In this document: piece after piece, positions 14,088 through 21,803 of the stretch
How the letters are laid out: the number at the start of each line of letters is the position of its first letter
How positions within the stretch are numbered: position 1 is the first letter of the stretch
NCBI GenBank assembly: GCA_017744935.1
Contig: JAGIAI010000043.1
Location: forward strand, 1-33,208
Reading direction: 5' to 3'
Length of the DNA: 33,208 nucleotides
Origin: Variovorax sp.
GTDB lineage: Bacteria > Pseudomonadota > Gammaproteobacteria > Burkholderiales > Burkholderiaceae_C
Program-made: the position numbers and the translations under genes
Notes under the pieces: model-generated
What the model was told of the DNA's origin: nothing
Seen by the model: the letters and a program-made list of their open reading frames with translations, nothing else
Database searches by the model: none

Positions 14088-14540
14088 ATGTCGATGTACA
14101 AACGCATCCTCGTTGCCACCGATGCCTCCGAGCTCTCGGACCTGGCGGTTAAAAGCGCGATCGATCTGGCCCTATCGATGCAGGCGGAGCTGGTCGCAGT
14201 GAGAGTCGTGCGCCGCGACCCCAACAGCTACTTCGAAGGCTCGGTCGTCCTCCCGCAGGTGGATGTCGCCGGGCTGATCGAGCAGATCAACGCCGAGGCG
14301 CAACGCACGGTCGACCAGATCAAGGCCGCCGCCGATGCCAAGGGCGTGAAGAAGACGCTGGCCCTCGTCGTTCAATCGGAGACCGTCTCCGACGCCATCA
14401 TCGAAACCGCGCGCGACCAGCAGTGCGACGTGATCGTCATGGCCTCGAACGGTCGCAAGGGCCTCAAGCGGATGCTGATGGGCAGCGAAACCCTGCAGGT
14501 CCTCACGCACTCGCACATACCGGTGCTGGTCCTGCGCTGA
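14088..14540 (+). CDS. Universal stress protein, UspA family
   Basis: The 150-residue protein has the single-domain Usp fold: the first strand YKRILVATDASELSDLA with its conserved Asp, a central helix region, and the nucleotide-binding loop VMASNGRKGLKRMLMGSET near residues 121-139, followed by LTHSHIPVLVLR at the C-terminus. The GxxG...GS pattern suggests the ATP-binding subclass. These cytoplasmic proteins aid survival in stress or stationary phase. ATG 14088 has GGAG eight bases upstream; a second in-frame ATG lies at 14094. The gene converges on the phospholipase D-like gene with 13 bases between the stops. Confidence 0.93.
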   Translation: MSMYKRILVATDASELSDLAVKSAIDLALSMQAELVAVRVVRRDPNSYFEGSVVLPQVDVAGLIEQINAEAQRTVDQIKAAADAKGVKKTLALVVQSETVSDAIIETARDQQCDVIVMASNGRKGLKRMLMGSETLQVLTHSHIPVLVLR

Positions 14541-14553
14541 CCGGGCGGCCGGC

Positions 14554-16161
14554 CTACAGCAACCAATCGATCGGCAGGGCGTCGAGCAGCCGCACGGCGG
14601 CCCGCTCCCACCATGTCGTGCCGGGCTCGACCGACAGCGTCTGGCTCGGCGTGCTCCCTGCGTCGAACCATTGCAGGGCGCCGTTGCGCGGATTCAGTTG
14701 CACCTCCCAGCTGCTCAACGGCACGCGCTTCTCGAAGATGTCGGCCATGGCCGCGGCCAGCTGAGGGCTGTCGATGATGATCCCCAGCTCGGTATTCAGT
14801 CGTGCCGAGCGCGGATCGAAGTTGAAGGAGCCGACGAAGATGCGCTCCTTGTCCACGCCGAAGGTCTTGGCATGCAGGCTGGAGCCTGAGCTGCCACTGC
14901 TGCCCGAACCACCCGGCATCCAGGAACCCCCTTCTTCCTTTCGGACGCTCCTGGCAGTGGGCTGCGCAGGATCAGGCTTGAGTTCGTACAGGACGACGCC
15001 TGCATCCAGCAGCCGCTGCCGATGACGCGCATAACCCGAATGCACCGGCAGCACATCGGTGGCCGCCAGTGAGTTGGTGAGGATGCGCACACGCACGCCA
15101 TGGCGGGCCAGATCGACGAAATAGTCGGTGCCGGCGTCGGTCGGCACGAAGTACGGGGAGACGAGGTCGAGCGCACGCGCCGGCATGCCGACCGCCTCGT
15201 TCATGTGGTGCAGCAGCAGTTGCTCGGGCTCGGCCAGTGCGAGGCCCTTGGAGGGGTCGTCCACCAGCAGATGCGCGGGCGCCCAGACCAGCAGCAGATC
15301 GCCCCGGATCAGCGCGCCGTAGGAAGGCAGCTCGCGCACCGCCTTCTTGTAGATCGCTGCCTGTTCGGAGCGATCGATCAGCGCTTCGCGCGCCGCGATC
15401 GCCGCCACGGTCTCCGCGGATGGCGCCTTCACCATCGAGGCGATCGGATACGAAGATGCGCTGGCCCAGTAGGCATCGAACGAGTTCGAGATCTGGTCGA
15501 CCACCGGTCCCGTCGCCAGCACGTCGAGATCGGCGAAGAGCACGCCGTCGGTGGCGCCGAAATATTCGTCGCCCACGTTGCGCCCGCCGAGGATCGTGAT
15601 GGCGTTGTCCGCGGTGAAGCTCTTGTTGTGCATGCGCCGGTTGGCGCGGGAGAAATCGGTCACGAAGCCCAACGGTTTGAAGGGCCGGAACACGAACGGG
15701 TTGAAGAGACGCACCTCGATGTTGGGATGAGCATCGAGCGCGGCCAGTTCGTCATCCAGGCCCGCGATGCCGTTGTCGTCCAGCAGCAGGCGCACTCGCA
15801 CGCCGCGATCGGCGGCGGCGCGCAGTGCCTCCAGAAGCAGATGGCCGGTGGTGTCGTTGCGCCAGATGTAGTACTGCACGTCCAGCGTGCGTTCGGCATG
15901 CTGCGCCAGTTGCACCCGGGCGGCGAATGCTTCGTGCGCATCCAGCAGCGTATGGACCCCCGTCAGTCCGGGATGCAATCGCGCCGCGGCGTCGACCGCC
16001 TGCCCGAGGCTCGTGCCGCGGGCCTCGGCGGCCGGAAGCGCATGCGACTGGCTGCGGCCCTCCAGCGGCGGCAGCGAGCACCCGGCGACCAGGATGACCA
16101 GCGCAAGGGGCGCCAGCAGGCGGGCGAAGCTGGCGGCAACGCGCCGATGAAGGTCACCCAT
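14554..16161 (-). CDS. Phospholipase D / cardiolipin synthase-like lipoprotein
   Basis: The 535-residue protein begins with a lipoprotein signal (hydrophobic stretch then LVAGC, Cys-28). It carries two HKD catalytic motifs: H178-K180-D185 (MHNKSFTADNA) and H430-K432-D437 (LHAKTFGVDKE), each followed by a GG/GS-N element (GGRNVGDEY, GSFNFDPRS). This two-motif arrangement with a membrane anchor matches bacterial ClsC-like or PLD-family phosphatidyltransferases acting on membrane phospholipids. A Gly/Ser run (GGSGSSGSSGSS, residues 417-428) directly precedes the second HKD. The start at 16161 keeps the signal peptide at the terminus; longer upstream frames would bury it. The gene is divergent from an AraC regulator that may control it. 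Confidence 0.88.
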   Translation of the reverse strand: MGDLHRRVAASFARLLAPLALVILVAGCSLPPLEGRSQSHALPAAEARGTSLGQAVDAAARLHPGLTGVHTLLDAHEAFAARVQLAQHAERTLDVQYYIWRNDTTGHLLLEALRAAADRGVRVRLLLDDNGIAGLDDELAALDAHPNIEVRLFNPFVFRPFKPLGFVTDFSRANRRMHNKSFTADNAITILGGRNVGDEYFGATDGVLFADLDVLATGPVVDQISNSFDAYWASASSYPIASMVKAPSAETVAAIAAREALIDRSEQAAIYKKAVRELPSYGALIRGDLLLVWAPAHLLVDDPSKGLALAEPEQLLLHHMNEAVGMPARALDLVSPYFVPTDAGTDYFVDLARHGVRVRILTNSLAATDVLPVHSGYARHRQRLLDAGVVLYELKPDPAQPTARSVRKEEGGSWMPGGSGSSGSSGSSLHAKTFGVDKERIFVGSFNFDPRSARLNTELGIIIDSPQLAAAMADIFEKRVPLSSWEVQLNPRNGALQWFDAGSTPSQTLSVEPGTTWWERAAVRLLDALPIDWLL

Positions 16162-16302
16162 GAAATTCCCGTGGAGTGAAAAGCCGGCGCCCATCCTGCC
16201 ACGGACGGGCCGCTTGCAGAATCGTTGAAGATCTTTGCACGATCGTCCGGCCATCGCTGGCAGCCGCAGACAAGCGGCGGCAAGATGCCTAAGCTTCCAC
16301 CC

Positions 16303-17271
16303 ATGCTCACTTCCACCCCCAACGTACTGCGCAGCGATCGCCCCTCCGGCCCCTTGCAGGCCACGGTGATGCGGGCCGAGCTCGCCGCCATGATCGACCG
16401 CAAGGCCCCGACCGACGGATCGCACGCCACGGCGATCCCACGCCTCGCGCTGGCCCGCGCGACGCAGATGCAGAAGCCGGTGCGCGCGATGCACGAGCCC
16501 GCCTTCTGCGTGCTGGCCCAAGGCAGCAAGCGGGTGCTGCTGGGCGACGAGGTCTACGTCTACGACAGCAGCCAGTACCTCGTGGTGTCGCAGAACCTGC
16601 CGGTGTCGGGCCAGGTGATCGATGCATCGCCCGAGGCGCCGTACCTCGGCCTGCGACTGAGCTTCGACCCGAAGGACATCGCGGCGCTCGGGCTGGAACT
16701 CAAGCTCGGCGAGCAGGTGCAGCGGCGCGCGTCGGAGCGCGGCATCTTCACCGGCGAGCTCTCGACGACCTTGCTCGATCCGCTCCTGCGGCTAGTCAAG
16801 CTGCTCGACACGCCCGAGGACGTATCTGCGCTCGCACCGCTGATCACGCGCGAGATCCTCTATCGCCTGCTCAGGTCGCCCGACGGCTGGCGGCTGGCGC
16901 AGATGGCACTGGTGGACAGCCACTCGCAGCGCATCGCGCAGGCGATCAGCCTGCTGTCGCAGCGCTACCAGGAGCCCCTGCGCGTCGAGGACATCGCGGA
17001 TGCAGTACACATGAGCGTGTCGTCGCTGCACCAGCATTTCAAGGCGGTGACCGCGATGAGCCCGCTGCAGTTCCAGAAGCAGCTCCGGCTGCAGGAGTCG
17101 CGGCGGATCATGATCAGCGAGCACGTCGATGCCGCGACCGCGGGACATCGCGTGGGCTACGAAAGCCAGTCGCAGTTCAACCGCGAATACAGCCGCTTCT
17201 TCGGTCTGCCGCCGGCGCGCGACGTGAAGCGCCTGCGCGAGCTTCAACTCGGCGCCCGCCCCAACAACTGA
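16303..17271 (+). CDS. AraC family transcriptional regulator (AraC_N-type sensor)
   Basis: The roughly 322-residue protein has an N-terminal AraC_N-type cupin region (MHEPAFCVLAQGSKRVLLGD, YDSSQYLVVSQNLPVSGQV) and a C-terminal pair of helix-turn-helices (LRVEDIADAVHMSVSSLHQH, then HRVGYESQSQFNREYSRFFG). It should bind DNA near its targets and respond to a small ligand. Starts at 16225, 16285 and 16303 are possible in this frame; none has a strong Shine-Dalgarno, and 16303 gives the most family-like N-terminus. It is divergent from the phospholipase D-like gene, with about 140 bases between them, and may regulate it or itself. A long GC hairpin follows its stop. Confidence 0.9.
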   Translation: MLTSTPNVLRSDRPSGPLQATVMRAELAAMIDRKAPTDGSHATAIPRLALARATQMQKPVRAMHEPAFCVLAQGSKRVLLGDEVYVYDSSQYLVVSQNLPVSGQVIDASPEAPYLGLRLSFDPKDIAALGLELKLGEQVQRRASERGIFTGELSTTLLDPLLRLVKLLDTPEDVSALAPLITREILYRLLRSPDGWRLAQMALVDSHSQRIAQAISLLSQRYQEPLRVEDIADAVHMSVSSLHQHFKAVTAMSPLQFQKQLRLQESRRIMISEHVDAATAGHRVGYESQSQFNREYSRFFGLPPARDVKRLRELQLGARPNN

Positions 17272-17282
17272 AACATCCCGCA

Positions 17283-17315
17283 AGCCGGCCGTCGCCGCGC
17301 AGGCGACGGCCGGCT
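17283..17315 (+). terminator. GC-rich hairpin after the AraC gene
   Basis: A perfect 14-bp stem (17283-17296 with 17302-17315) closes a five-base loop GCGCA. It begins 12 bases after the AraC stop. There is no T-tract, so it may be a weak or rho-assisted terminator, or a transcript end-protecting hairpin, rather than a classical terminator. Confidence 0.55.
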
Positions 17316-17345
17316 GCGCATTTCCGATTTCTGACGAGGTTCACC

Positions 17346-17867
17346 ATGAAGGTTCATCTGGTATTGAATGGCAAGGTGATCGCGGCCACGCTGGCCGACA
17401 ACGACACGGCGCGCGAGTTCGTGGCGATGCTGCCGATGACGATCACGATGCACGACATGTTCCGGCGCGAGAAATTCGGCGCGCTGCCCAGGCCGATCTC
17501 GGGCAACGGAACGAGCACGCAAAGCTACGAGGTCGGCGACATGATCTGCTGGTCGCCGGGGCCCGATCTCACGATCTTCCACGGCCACGACGGGCAGACG
17601 ATCAGCGGCGCGATCCAGGTGCTGGGCCGGATCGATGCCGGCATCGAAGCCTTCCAGGAGCCAGGTCCGATCGAGGTGCGAATCGAAGTGGCCGAAGAGA
17701 AGCCGCGCGACGACCGCGGGCCGGCGCGCGGGATTCAGGTGTGCGGCCGTGACAGCCGCACACCGGGGCGCATCACGGCGCCACGTAGTCCGACACCACC
17801 TTCCATTTGCCGTCCACGATCTGCGACAGGCGCGACTGGTCGTTGCCCAGGCGCTTGGTGGCACTGA
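17346..17867 (+). CDS. Cyclophilin-like domain protein with abnormal C-terminal extension
   Basis: The first roughly 120 residues form a small beta-rich domain: MKVHLVLNGKVIAATLADND, AREFVAMLPMTITMHDMF, VGDMICWSPGPDLTIFHGHD, IQVLGRIDAGIEAF. This matches the bacterial cyclophilin-like family (often annotated cyclophilin-like or DUF), which are small proteins of unsettled function, some linked to flavin or AraC-type genes. After about residue 120 (EVAEEK) the sequence turns into a Pro/Arg/Ser-rich tail of about 50 residues that resembles no domain. The last 95 bases lie antisense to the 3' end of the neighbouring binding-protein gene. The original stop may have been lost by a frameshift. The core domain call is good; the true end is doubtful. 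Confidence 0.7.
   Translation: MKVHLVLNGKVIAATLADNDTAREFVAMLPMTITMHDMFRREKFGALPRPISGNGTSTQSYEVGDMICWSPGPDLTIFHGHDGQTISGAIQVLGRIDAGIEAFQEPGPIEVRIEVAEEKPRDDRGPARGIQVCGRDSRTPGRITAPRSPTPPSICRPRSATGATGRCPGAWWH
17738..17764. terminator. Hairpin at the junction of convergent genes
   Basis: A 10-bp stem GGTGTGCGGC (17738-17747) / GCCGCACACC (17755-17764) with a seven-base loop sits just before the stop of the minus-strand binding-protein gene, inside the tail of the cyclophilin-like frame. It is where a bidirectional terminator would be expected between convergent genes, but lacks T-tracts on both sides. Confidence 0.5.
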
Positions 17868-18945
17868 AGGTCATCTTCGGGCTGCCGAACATGTCGGGCT
17901 CGAAGGTGCTGCTGTCCATGGCCTTGATGAAACTGTCGGTAGTCAGGTTGGGGCCTGCCTTGTTCGCGGCCTGGATGAAGGCCTGCACGATGATGTACCC
18001 GTAGACCGAGAACACCGTCGGGTCTTCGTTGAACTTGGTCTTGTACTTGTTGGCCCAGAAGCGCAGCGGCTGCGACTGCTCGTCGGTGTAGGGGTTCTGC
18101 ACGGTCATGGTGGCGTAGATGCCGTCCATGGGCTTGCCCCCGAGTTTGTGGATGAGGTCGGTATAGGCCGCGCTCGATCCGAGGAAGATCGGATTGAAGC
18201 CGGTCTTGCGCGCCTCGCCCACCGTGCCGATGGTCTCGCGGATGATGGTGCCGAGCACCACCAGCTCGCAGCCGGCGGCCTTCATCTTCGCGACCTGCGA
18301 CGAGAAATCGGTGGCGCCGCGCTTGTACGACGTCTTCTCGGTCAGCTCCATGCCGACGGTCTTGAGGCCGGCCTCGGCGCCGCGCTGCACTTCGAGCCCG
18401 AACTCGTCGTCCTGGTAGATGGTGCAGACCTTCTTGACGCCCTTGTCCTTGATCATCTTCGGCAGCGCGAGCCGGATCTGGTCGTAGTAGGTGGCCGCGA
18501 AGGAGTACTTCAGGCGGTTGAGCGGCTCATACATCTCGCGCGCAGCGGTGATCGGGAAGAAGTTGACGATGTTCTTCTCGAACTGCACCGGCATCGCCGC
18601 CATGTTCTGCGCGGTGCCGATGTGGCCGGCCATGATGAAGATCTTGTCCTGGTTGACCAGCTTCTGCGCGGCGAGCACCGCCTTCTTGGGGTCGTAGCCG
18701 GAATCCTCGACGTAAAGCTTGAGCTTGCGGCCCTGCACGCTGCCCTGTTCATTGAGCTCGTCCACCGCGAGCTGCATGCCGTTGCGCGCCTGCTTGCCGA
18801 AGCCCGCGAGCGGGCCCGAGAGATCCTGGATCGTGCCGATCCGGATCTCATCCTTGCTCACGCCCTGCTGCTGCGCGAAGGCTGCGCCGGAAACCATCGC
18901 AAGGCCGGTGGCCGCGGCGATGGGGATGAGGGTCTTGATCTTCAT
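17773..18945 (-). CDS. LIV-type ABC transporter substrate-binding protein (system A)
   Basis: The 390-residue protein has a Sec signal peptide (MKIKTLIPIAAATGLAMVSG, cleavage after AFA) and the type I binding-protein fold of the LivK family: EIRIGTIQDLSGPLAGFGKQ, ARNGMQLAVDELNEQG, SGYDPKKAVLAAQKLV, CTIYQDDEFG. Binding proteins of this group take amino acids, but many relatives bind aromatic or aliphatic acids, amides or urea. It is the last gene of the system A operon, 34 bases after the acyl-CoA synthetase gene, with its own AGGAGA ribosome binding site. The ligand cannot be read from sequence; the neighbouring ligase favours a carboxylic acid (inference). Confidence 0.92.
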   Translation of the reverse strand: MKIKTLIPIAAATGLAMVSGAAFAQQQGVSKDEIRIGTIQDLSGPLAGFGKQARNGMQLAVDELNEQGSVQGRKLKLYVEDSGYDPKKAVLAAQKLVNQDKIFIMAGHIGTAQNMAAMPVQFEKNIVNFFPITAAREMYEPLNRLKYSFAATYYDQIRLALPKMIKDKGVKKVCTIYQDDEFGLEVQRGAEAGLKTVGMELTEKTSYKRGATDFSSQVAKMKAAGCELVVLGTIIRETIGTVGEARKTGFNPIFLGSSAAYTDLIHKLGGKPMDGIYATMTVQNPYTDEQSQPLRFWANKYKTKFNEDPTVFSVYGYIIVQAFIQAANKAGPNLTTDSFIKAMDSSTFEPDMFGSPKMTFSATKRLGNDQSRLSQIVDGKWKVVSDYVAP

Positions 18946-18979
18946 TCCGCTGTCTCCTGGGTTGGCTAAAAAACAAGGG

Positions 18980-20857
18980 CTATGCGTACATCGCCTCGAT
19001 GCGATCGGCGTACTTGGCCTGCACCAGCTTGCGCTTGAGCTTCATCGTGGGCGTGAGTTCTTCGTCCTCGGCGCTGAGCTGGGTTTCGAGCAGGAAGAAC
19101 TTCTTGATCTGCTCGACACGCGCGAACTTGGCGTTGACGCGATCGATCTCGGACTGGATCAAGTCCTGCACTTCGCGCGAACGCGTGAGGCTCTGGTAGT
19201 TGCTGAACGGCACGTCGTTGTCCTGCGCGAATTTCTCGACGTTCTCCTGGTCGATCATGACGATCACCGTGAGGTAGGGCTTGGCATCGCCGATGACGAC
19301 CGCATCGGTGATGTAGGGGCTGAACTTGAGTTCGTTTTCCAGCTCGCTGGGTGTGATGTTCTTGCCGCCTGCCGTGATGATGATGTCCTTCATGCGGTCG
19401 GTAATGCGGAAATACCCGTCCTGGTCAACGCTGCCGACATCGCCCGTATGAAGCCAGCCGTGGGCATCGATGGTCTCGGCAGTCTTCTCGGGCAGGTTGA
19501 GGTAGCCCATGAAGACGTTCGGCCCGCGTACGAGGATTTCGCTGGTCGCGGGGTCGATGCAGACCTCGTTGTATTCGGCGGCCGGACCGATCGCGCCGGG
19601 CTTGATTCGCGTCGCAGGCACTCCTGTGGCGGCGCCGCAGGATTCGGTCATGCCCCACACCTCCAGCATCGGCACGCCGAGCGCGAGATACCAGCGCACG
19701 AGGTCGGGCGAGATGGGTGCCGCGCCGGTGACGAGAAAGCGCGACCGATGGATGCCGATCATCTTGCGCACGTTGTCGAGCGCGAGCCAGCGCGCGATGC
19801 GGAACTTGAAGCGCAGCATGCCGCCTACCGGCTCGCCAGCGAGCACGCGGTCGGCGATGGTGGTGCCGACGCCGATGCTCCAGCGATACGCCGCCTGCTG
19901 CAACGCGCTGGCTTCCTTCAGCGCGATCATCACGCCTGAATAGAACTTCTCCCACACGCGCGGCACCGCGGTGAATACCGTGGGTGCAATCTCGCGCACG
20001 TTCTCGGGCACGGTCTCGGGGTTCTCGACGAAGTTGAGGATCGAGCCCGCATAGAGCGCGAAGTACTCGCCGCCCATGCGTTCGGCAATGTGACACAGCG
20101 GCAGGAAGCACATGCGCTCGTCGCGCTCGTCCTGCGCGACGAGGGTGTTGTAGCCACGGGCGGTGTAGACAAGCCCCCGATGGCTGTGCATTGCGCCCTT
20201 GGGCTTGCCCGTAGTGCCGGACGTATAGACGAGGATCGCGAGGTCGTCGGGCCGGCAGGCGGCGACGCGCTGCTCCAGGGCGTCGGGGTGAGCCTTGTTG
20301 TATTCGCGGCCGAGGGCGCGAAGGTCGTCCAGGCCCATCACTGCCGGGTCGTCGAGCTCGCGCAGGCCTTCCATGTCGAAGACCACGATCTTGCGCAGAC
20401 GCGGCAGCCCGGCGCGCACTTCGAGGGCCTTGTCGAGTTGCTCATCGTCCTCGACGAAGAGCACGGTGGTGCGAGAGTCCTCGCAGAGGTAGTGCACTTG
20501 CGAGGCGGCATCGGTCGGATAGATGCCGTTGGCGACGCCCCCGCAACTGAGCACCGCAAGATCGGCGAGGACCCATTCGATGACGGTGTTCGAGAGGATC
20601 GAAGCACACTCGCCGGCCGCGAAGCCGATGGCCATGAGACCGCCTGCCACTTCCGCGACGGCTTCGCCGGTCTGGCGCCAGGTCCAGCTTTTCCAGATAC
20701 CGAGTTCCTTCTGGCGCATCCACACTTTGTCGGCGCGCATGCGGGCGGCGTTCCAGAACATCGCAGGGATGGTTTCGCCCGACACCACGATGTCCCGTCG
20801 CGGCTGGATATGGCTCATGTCCCAGAGCCCGGGTGATGTGGCGGCCCGTGTGCTCAT
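18980..20857 (-). CDS. AMP-dependent acyl-CoA synthetase (long-chain type)
   Basis: The 625-residue protein belongs to the adenylate-forming ligases. Its phosphate-binding loop is YTSGTTGKPKGA at 211-222; later motifs are WGMTESCGAA, GWLHTGDVGSVDQDGYFRIT, DRMKDIIITAGGKNITPSE and a C-terminal ELTPTMKLKRK that carries the catalytic lysine. It converts a carboxylate, ATP and CoA to acyl-CoA, AMP and pyrophosphate. Length and motif spacing fit the long-chain/FadD15-like group, but substrate range is not predictable. It lies four bases after livF and before the binding protein, so import and CoA activation are probably co-expressed. An Ala at residue 2 after an ATG start at 20857 fits the operon spacing. 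Confidence 0.93.
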   Translation of the reverse strand: MSTRAATSPGLWDMSHIQPRRDIVVSGETIPAMFWNAARMRADKVWMRQKELGIWKSWTWRQTGEAVAEVAGGLMAIGFAAGECASILSNTVIEWVLADLAVLSCGGVANGIYPTDAASQVHYLCEDSRTTVLFVEDDEQLDKALEVRAGLPRLRKIVVFDMEGLRELDDPAVMGLDDLRALGREYNKAHPDALEQRVAACRPDDLAILVYTSGTTGKPKGAMHSHRGLVYTARGYNTLVAQDERDERMCFLPLCHIAERMGGEYFALYAGSILNFVENPETVPENVREIAPTVFTAVPRVWEKFYSGVMIALKEASALQQAAYRWSIGVGTTIADRVLAGEPVGGMLRFKFRIARWLALDNVRKMIGIHRSRFLVTGAAPISPDLVRWYLALGVPMLEVWGMTESCGAATGVPATRIKPGAIGPAAEYNEVCIDPATSEILVRGPNVFMGYLNLPEKTAETIDAHGWLHTGDVGSVDQDGYFRITDRMKDIIITAGGKNITPSELENELKFSPYITDAVVIGDAKPYLTVIVMIDQENVEKFAQDNDVPFSNYQSLTRSREVQDLIQSEIDRVNAKFARVEQIKKFFLLETQLSAEDEELTPTMKLKRKLVQAKYADRIEAMYA

Positions 20858-20860
20858 GCC

Positions 20861-21634
20861 TTATCTCCAGGTCTTCTTTTTCTTCCACCGGCGTTCACCG
20901 CGCACACCGTCGTCCTTGAGGCCGAGGTAGAACTCCTTGATGTCTTCTTTCTCGCGGAGCCGCTCGCAGGTGTCCTCCATGACGATGCGGCCGTTCTCGA
21001 GAACGTAGCCGTAGTCAGAGGCGTTGAGGGCCATGTTGGCGTTCTGCTCAACCAGCAGGATGGTGGTGCCGCGCTCGCGGTTGATGCGAACGACGATCTC
21101 GAAGATTTCCTTTGTGAGCTTCGGAGACAACCCCAGGCTGGGCTCGTCGAGCAGGATGAGTTGCGGCGCGGCCATGATGGCGCGCGAGATGGCGAGCATC
21201 TGTTGCTGGCCGCCGGAGAGCAGACCGGCATCCTGCGTGGCCCGCTCCCGGAGGATGGGGAAGTAGCTGTAGACCGTCTCGATGTCGCGAGCGACGCCGT
21301 CTCTGTCCTTGCGCGTGTAGGCACCCATCAGGAGGTTGTCGCGCACCGAGAGCAGCGGGAACACTTCCCGGCCTTCGGGGACGTGGCTCAGGCCCTGCTG
21401 GACGATGAAGGCCGGGTCTTTCGCGGTGATGTTCTGGCCCTGGAATTCGATGCTTCCCTTTCTGGGATCGATGATTCCGGAGATGGTCTTGAGGATCGTC
21501 GTCTTGCCTGCGCCGTTGGAGCCGAGGACTGTGGCGATCTCTCCTTGGCGCACTTTCAGACTCACACCTCGGATGGCCTTGATGGGGCCGTAGGCGCTTT
21601 CTACGTTCAGCAGTTGGAGGACTGTATCTGTCAT
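20861..21634 (-). CDS. livF: LIV-type ABC transporter ATP-binding protein LivF (system A)
   Basis: The 257-residue cytoplasmic ATPase has Walker A GSNGAGKTT at 38-46, ABC signature LSGGQQQ at 139-145, Walker B LILLDEP at 159-165 and the switch region LLVEQNANMAL. The short helical domain and VPEGREVFPLLSVRDNL are typical of LivF. It pairs with LivG to power the LivH/LivM permease. After the usual family end (EFYLGL) it carries an extra basic tail ending RRWKKKKTWR. The next gene (acyl-CoA synthetase) starts only three bases after its stop. A large inverted repeat lies immediately upstream, between it and livG. Confidence 0.95.
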   Translation of the reverse strand: MTDTVLQLLNVESAYGPIKAIRGVSLKVRQGEIATVLGSNGAGKTTILKTISGIIDPRKGSIEFQGQNITAKDPAFIVQQGLSHVPEGREVFPLLSVRDNLLMGAYTRKDRDGVARDIETVYSYFPILRERATQDAGLLSGGQQQMLAISRAIMAAPQLILLDEPSLGLSPKLTKEIFEIVVRINRERGTTILLVEQNANMALNASDYGYVLENGRIVMEDTCERLREKEDIKEFYLGLKDDGVRGERRWKKKKTWR

Positions 21635-21664
21635 TGAGTCGTCCTCCTTTCACGCCCCACAAGA

Positions 21665-21772
21665 GCCCGGCATGCGGTGCCCGCCCGGCGACCCCTCTGT
21701 GCCGCTGAGCACCGGAAGGGAGCCCGAAGGGCCGGCGCGGTGGGGTCGCCGGGCGGGCACCGCATGCCGGGC
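21665..21772. repeat. Large perfect inverted repeat inside the liv operon
   Basis: A 31-bp arm at 21665-21695 is exactly complementary to 21742-21772. After one mismatch, eight more pairs (two G-U) extend the stem inward at 21697-21704 / 21733-21740, leaving a loop of about 28 bases. The whole 108-bp element fills most of the 169-bp gap between livG and livF. In RNA it would form a very stable hairpin. It could be an interspersed palindromic (REP/BIME-like or MITE-like) element, a transcript processing or stability site, or an attenuator. I see no second copy in this window and no T-tract. Confidence 0.95.
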
Positions 21773-21803
21773 GCGCTTCCATGGGAAACGAGAAAGCCCC
21801 CCA

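Noticed and set aside
17283..17315. The hairpin after the AraC gene as an operator for the next gene
   Set aside because: Its position 12 bases after a stop codon and uninterrupted 14-bp stem fit a transcript-end hairpin better than a regulator site.
21665..21772. The large inverted repeat as ends of an insertion sequence
   Set aside because: There is no transposase between or near the arms (only 46 bases separate them) and no target-site duplication is evident; a non-autonomous palindromic element fits better.
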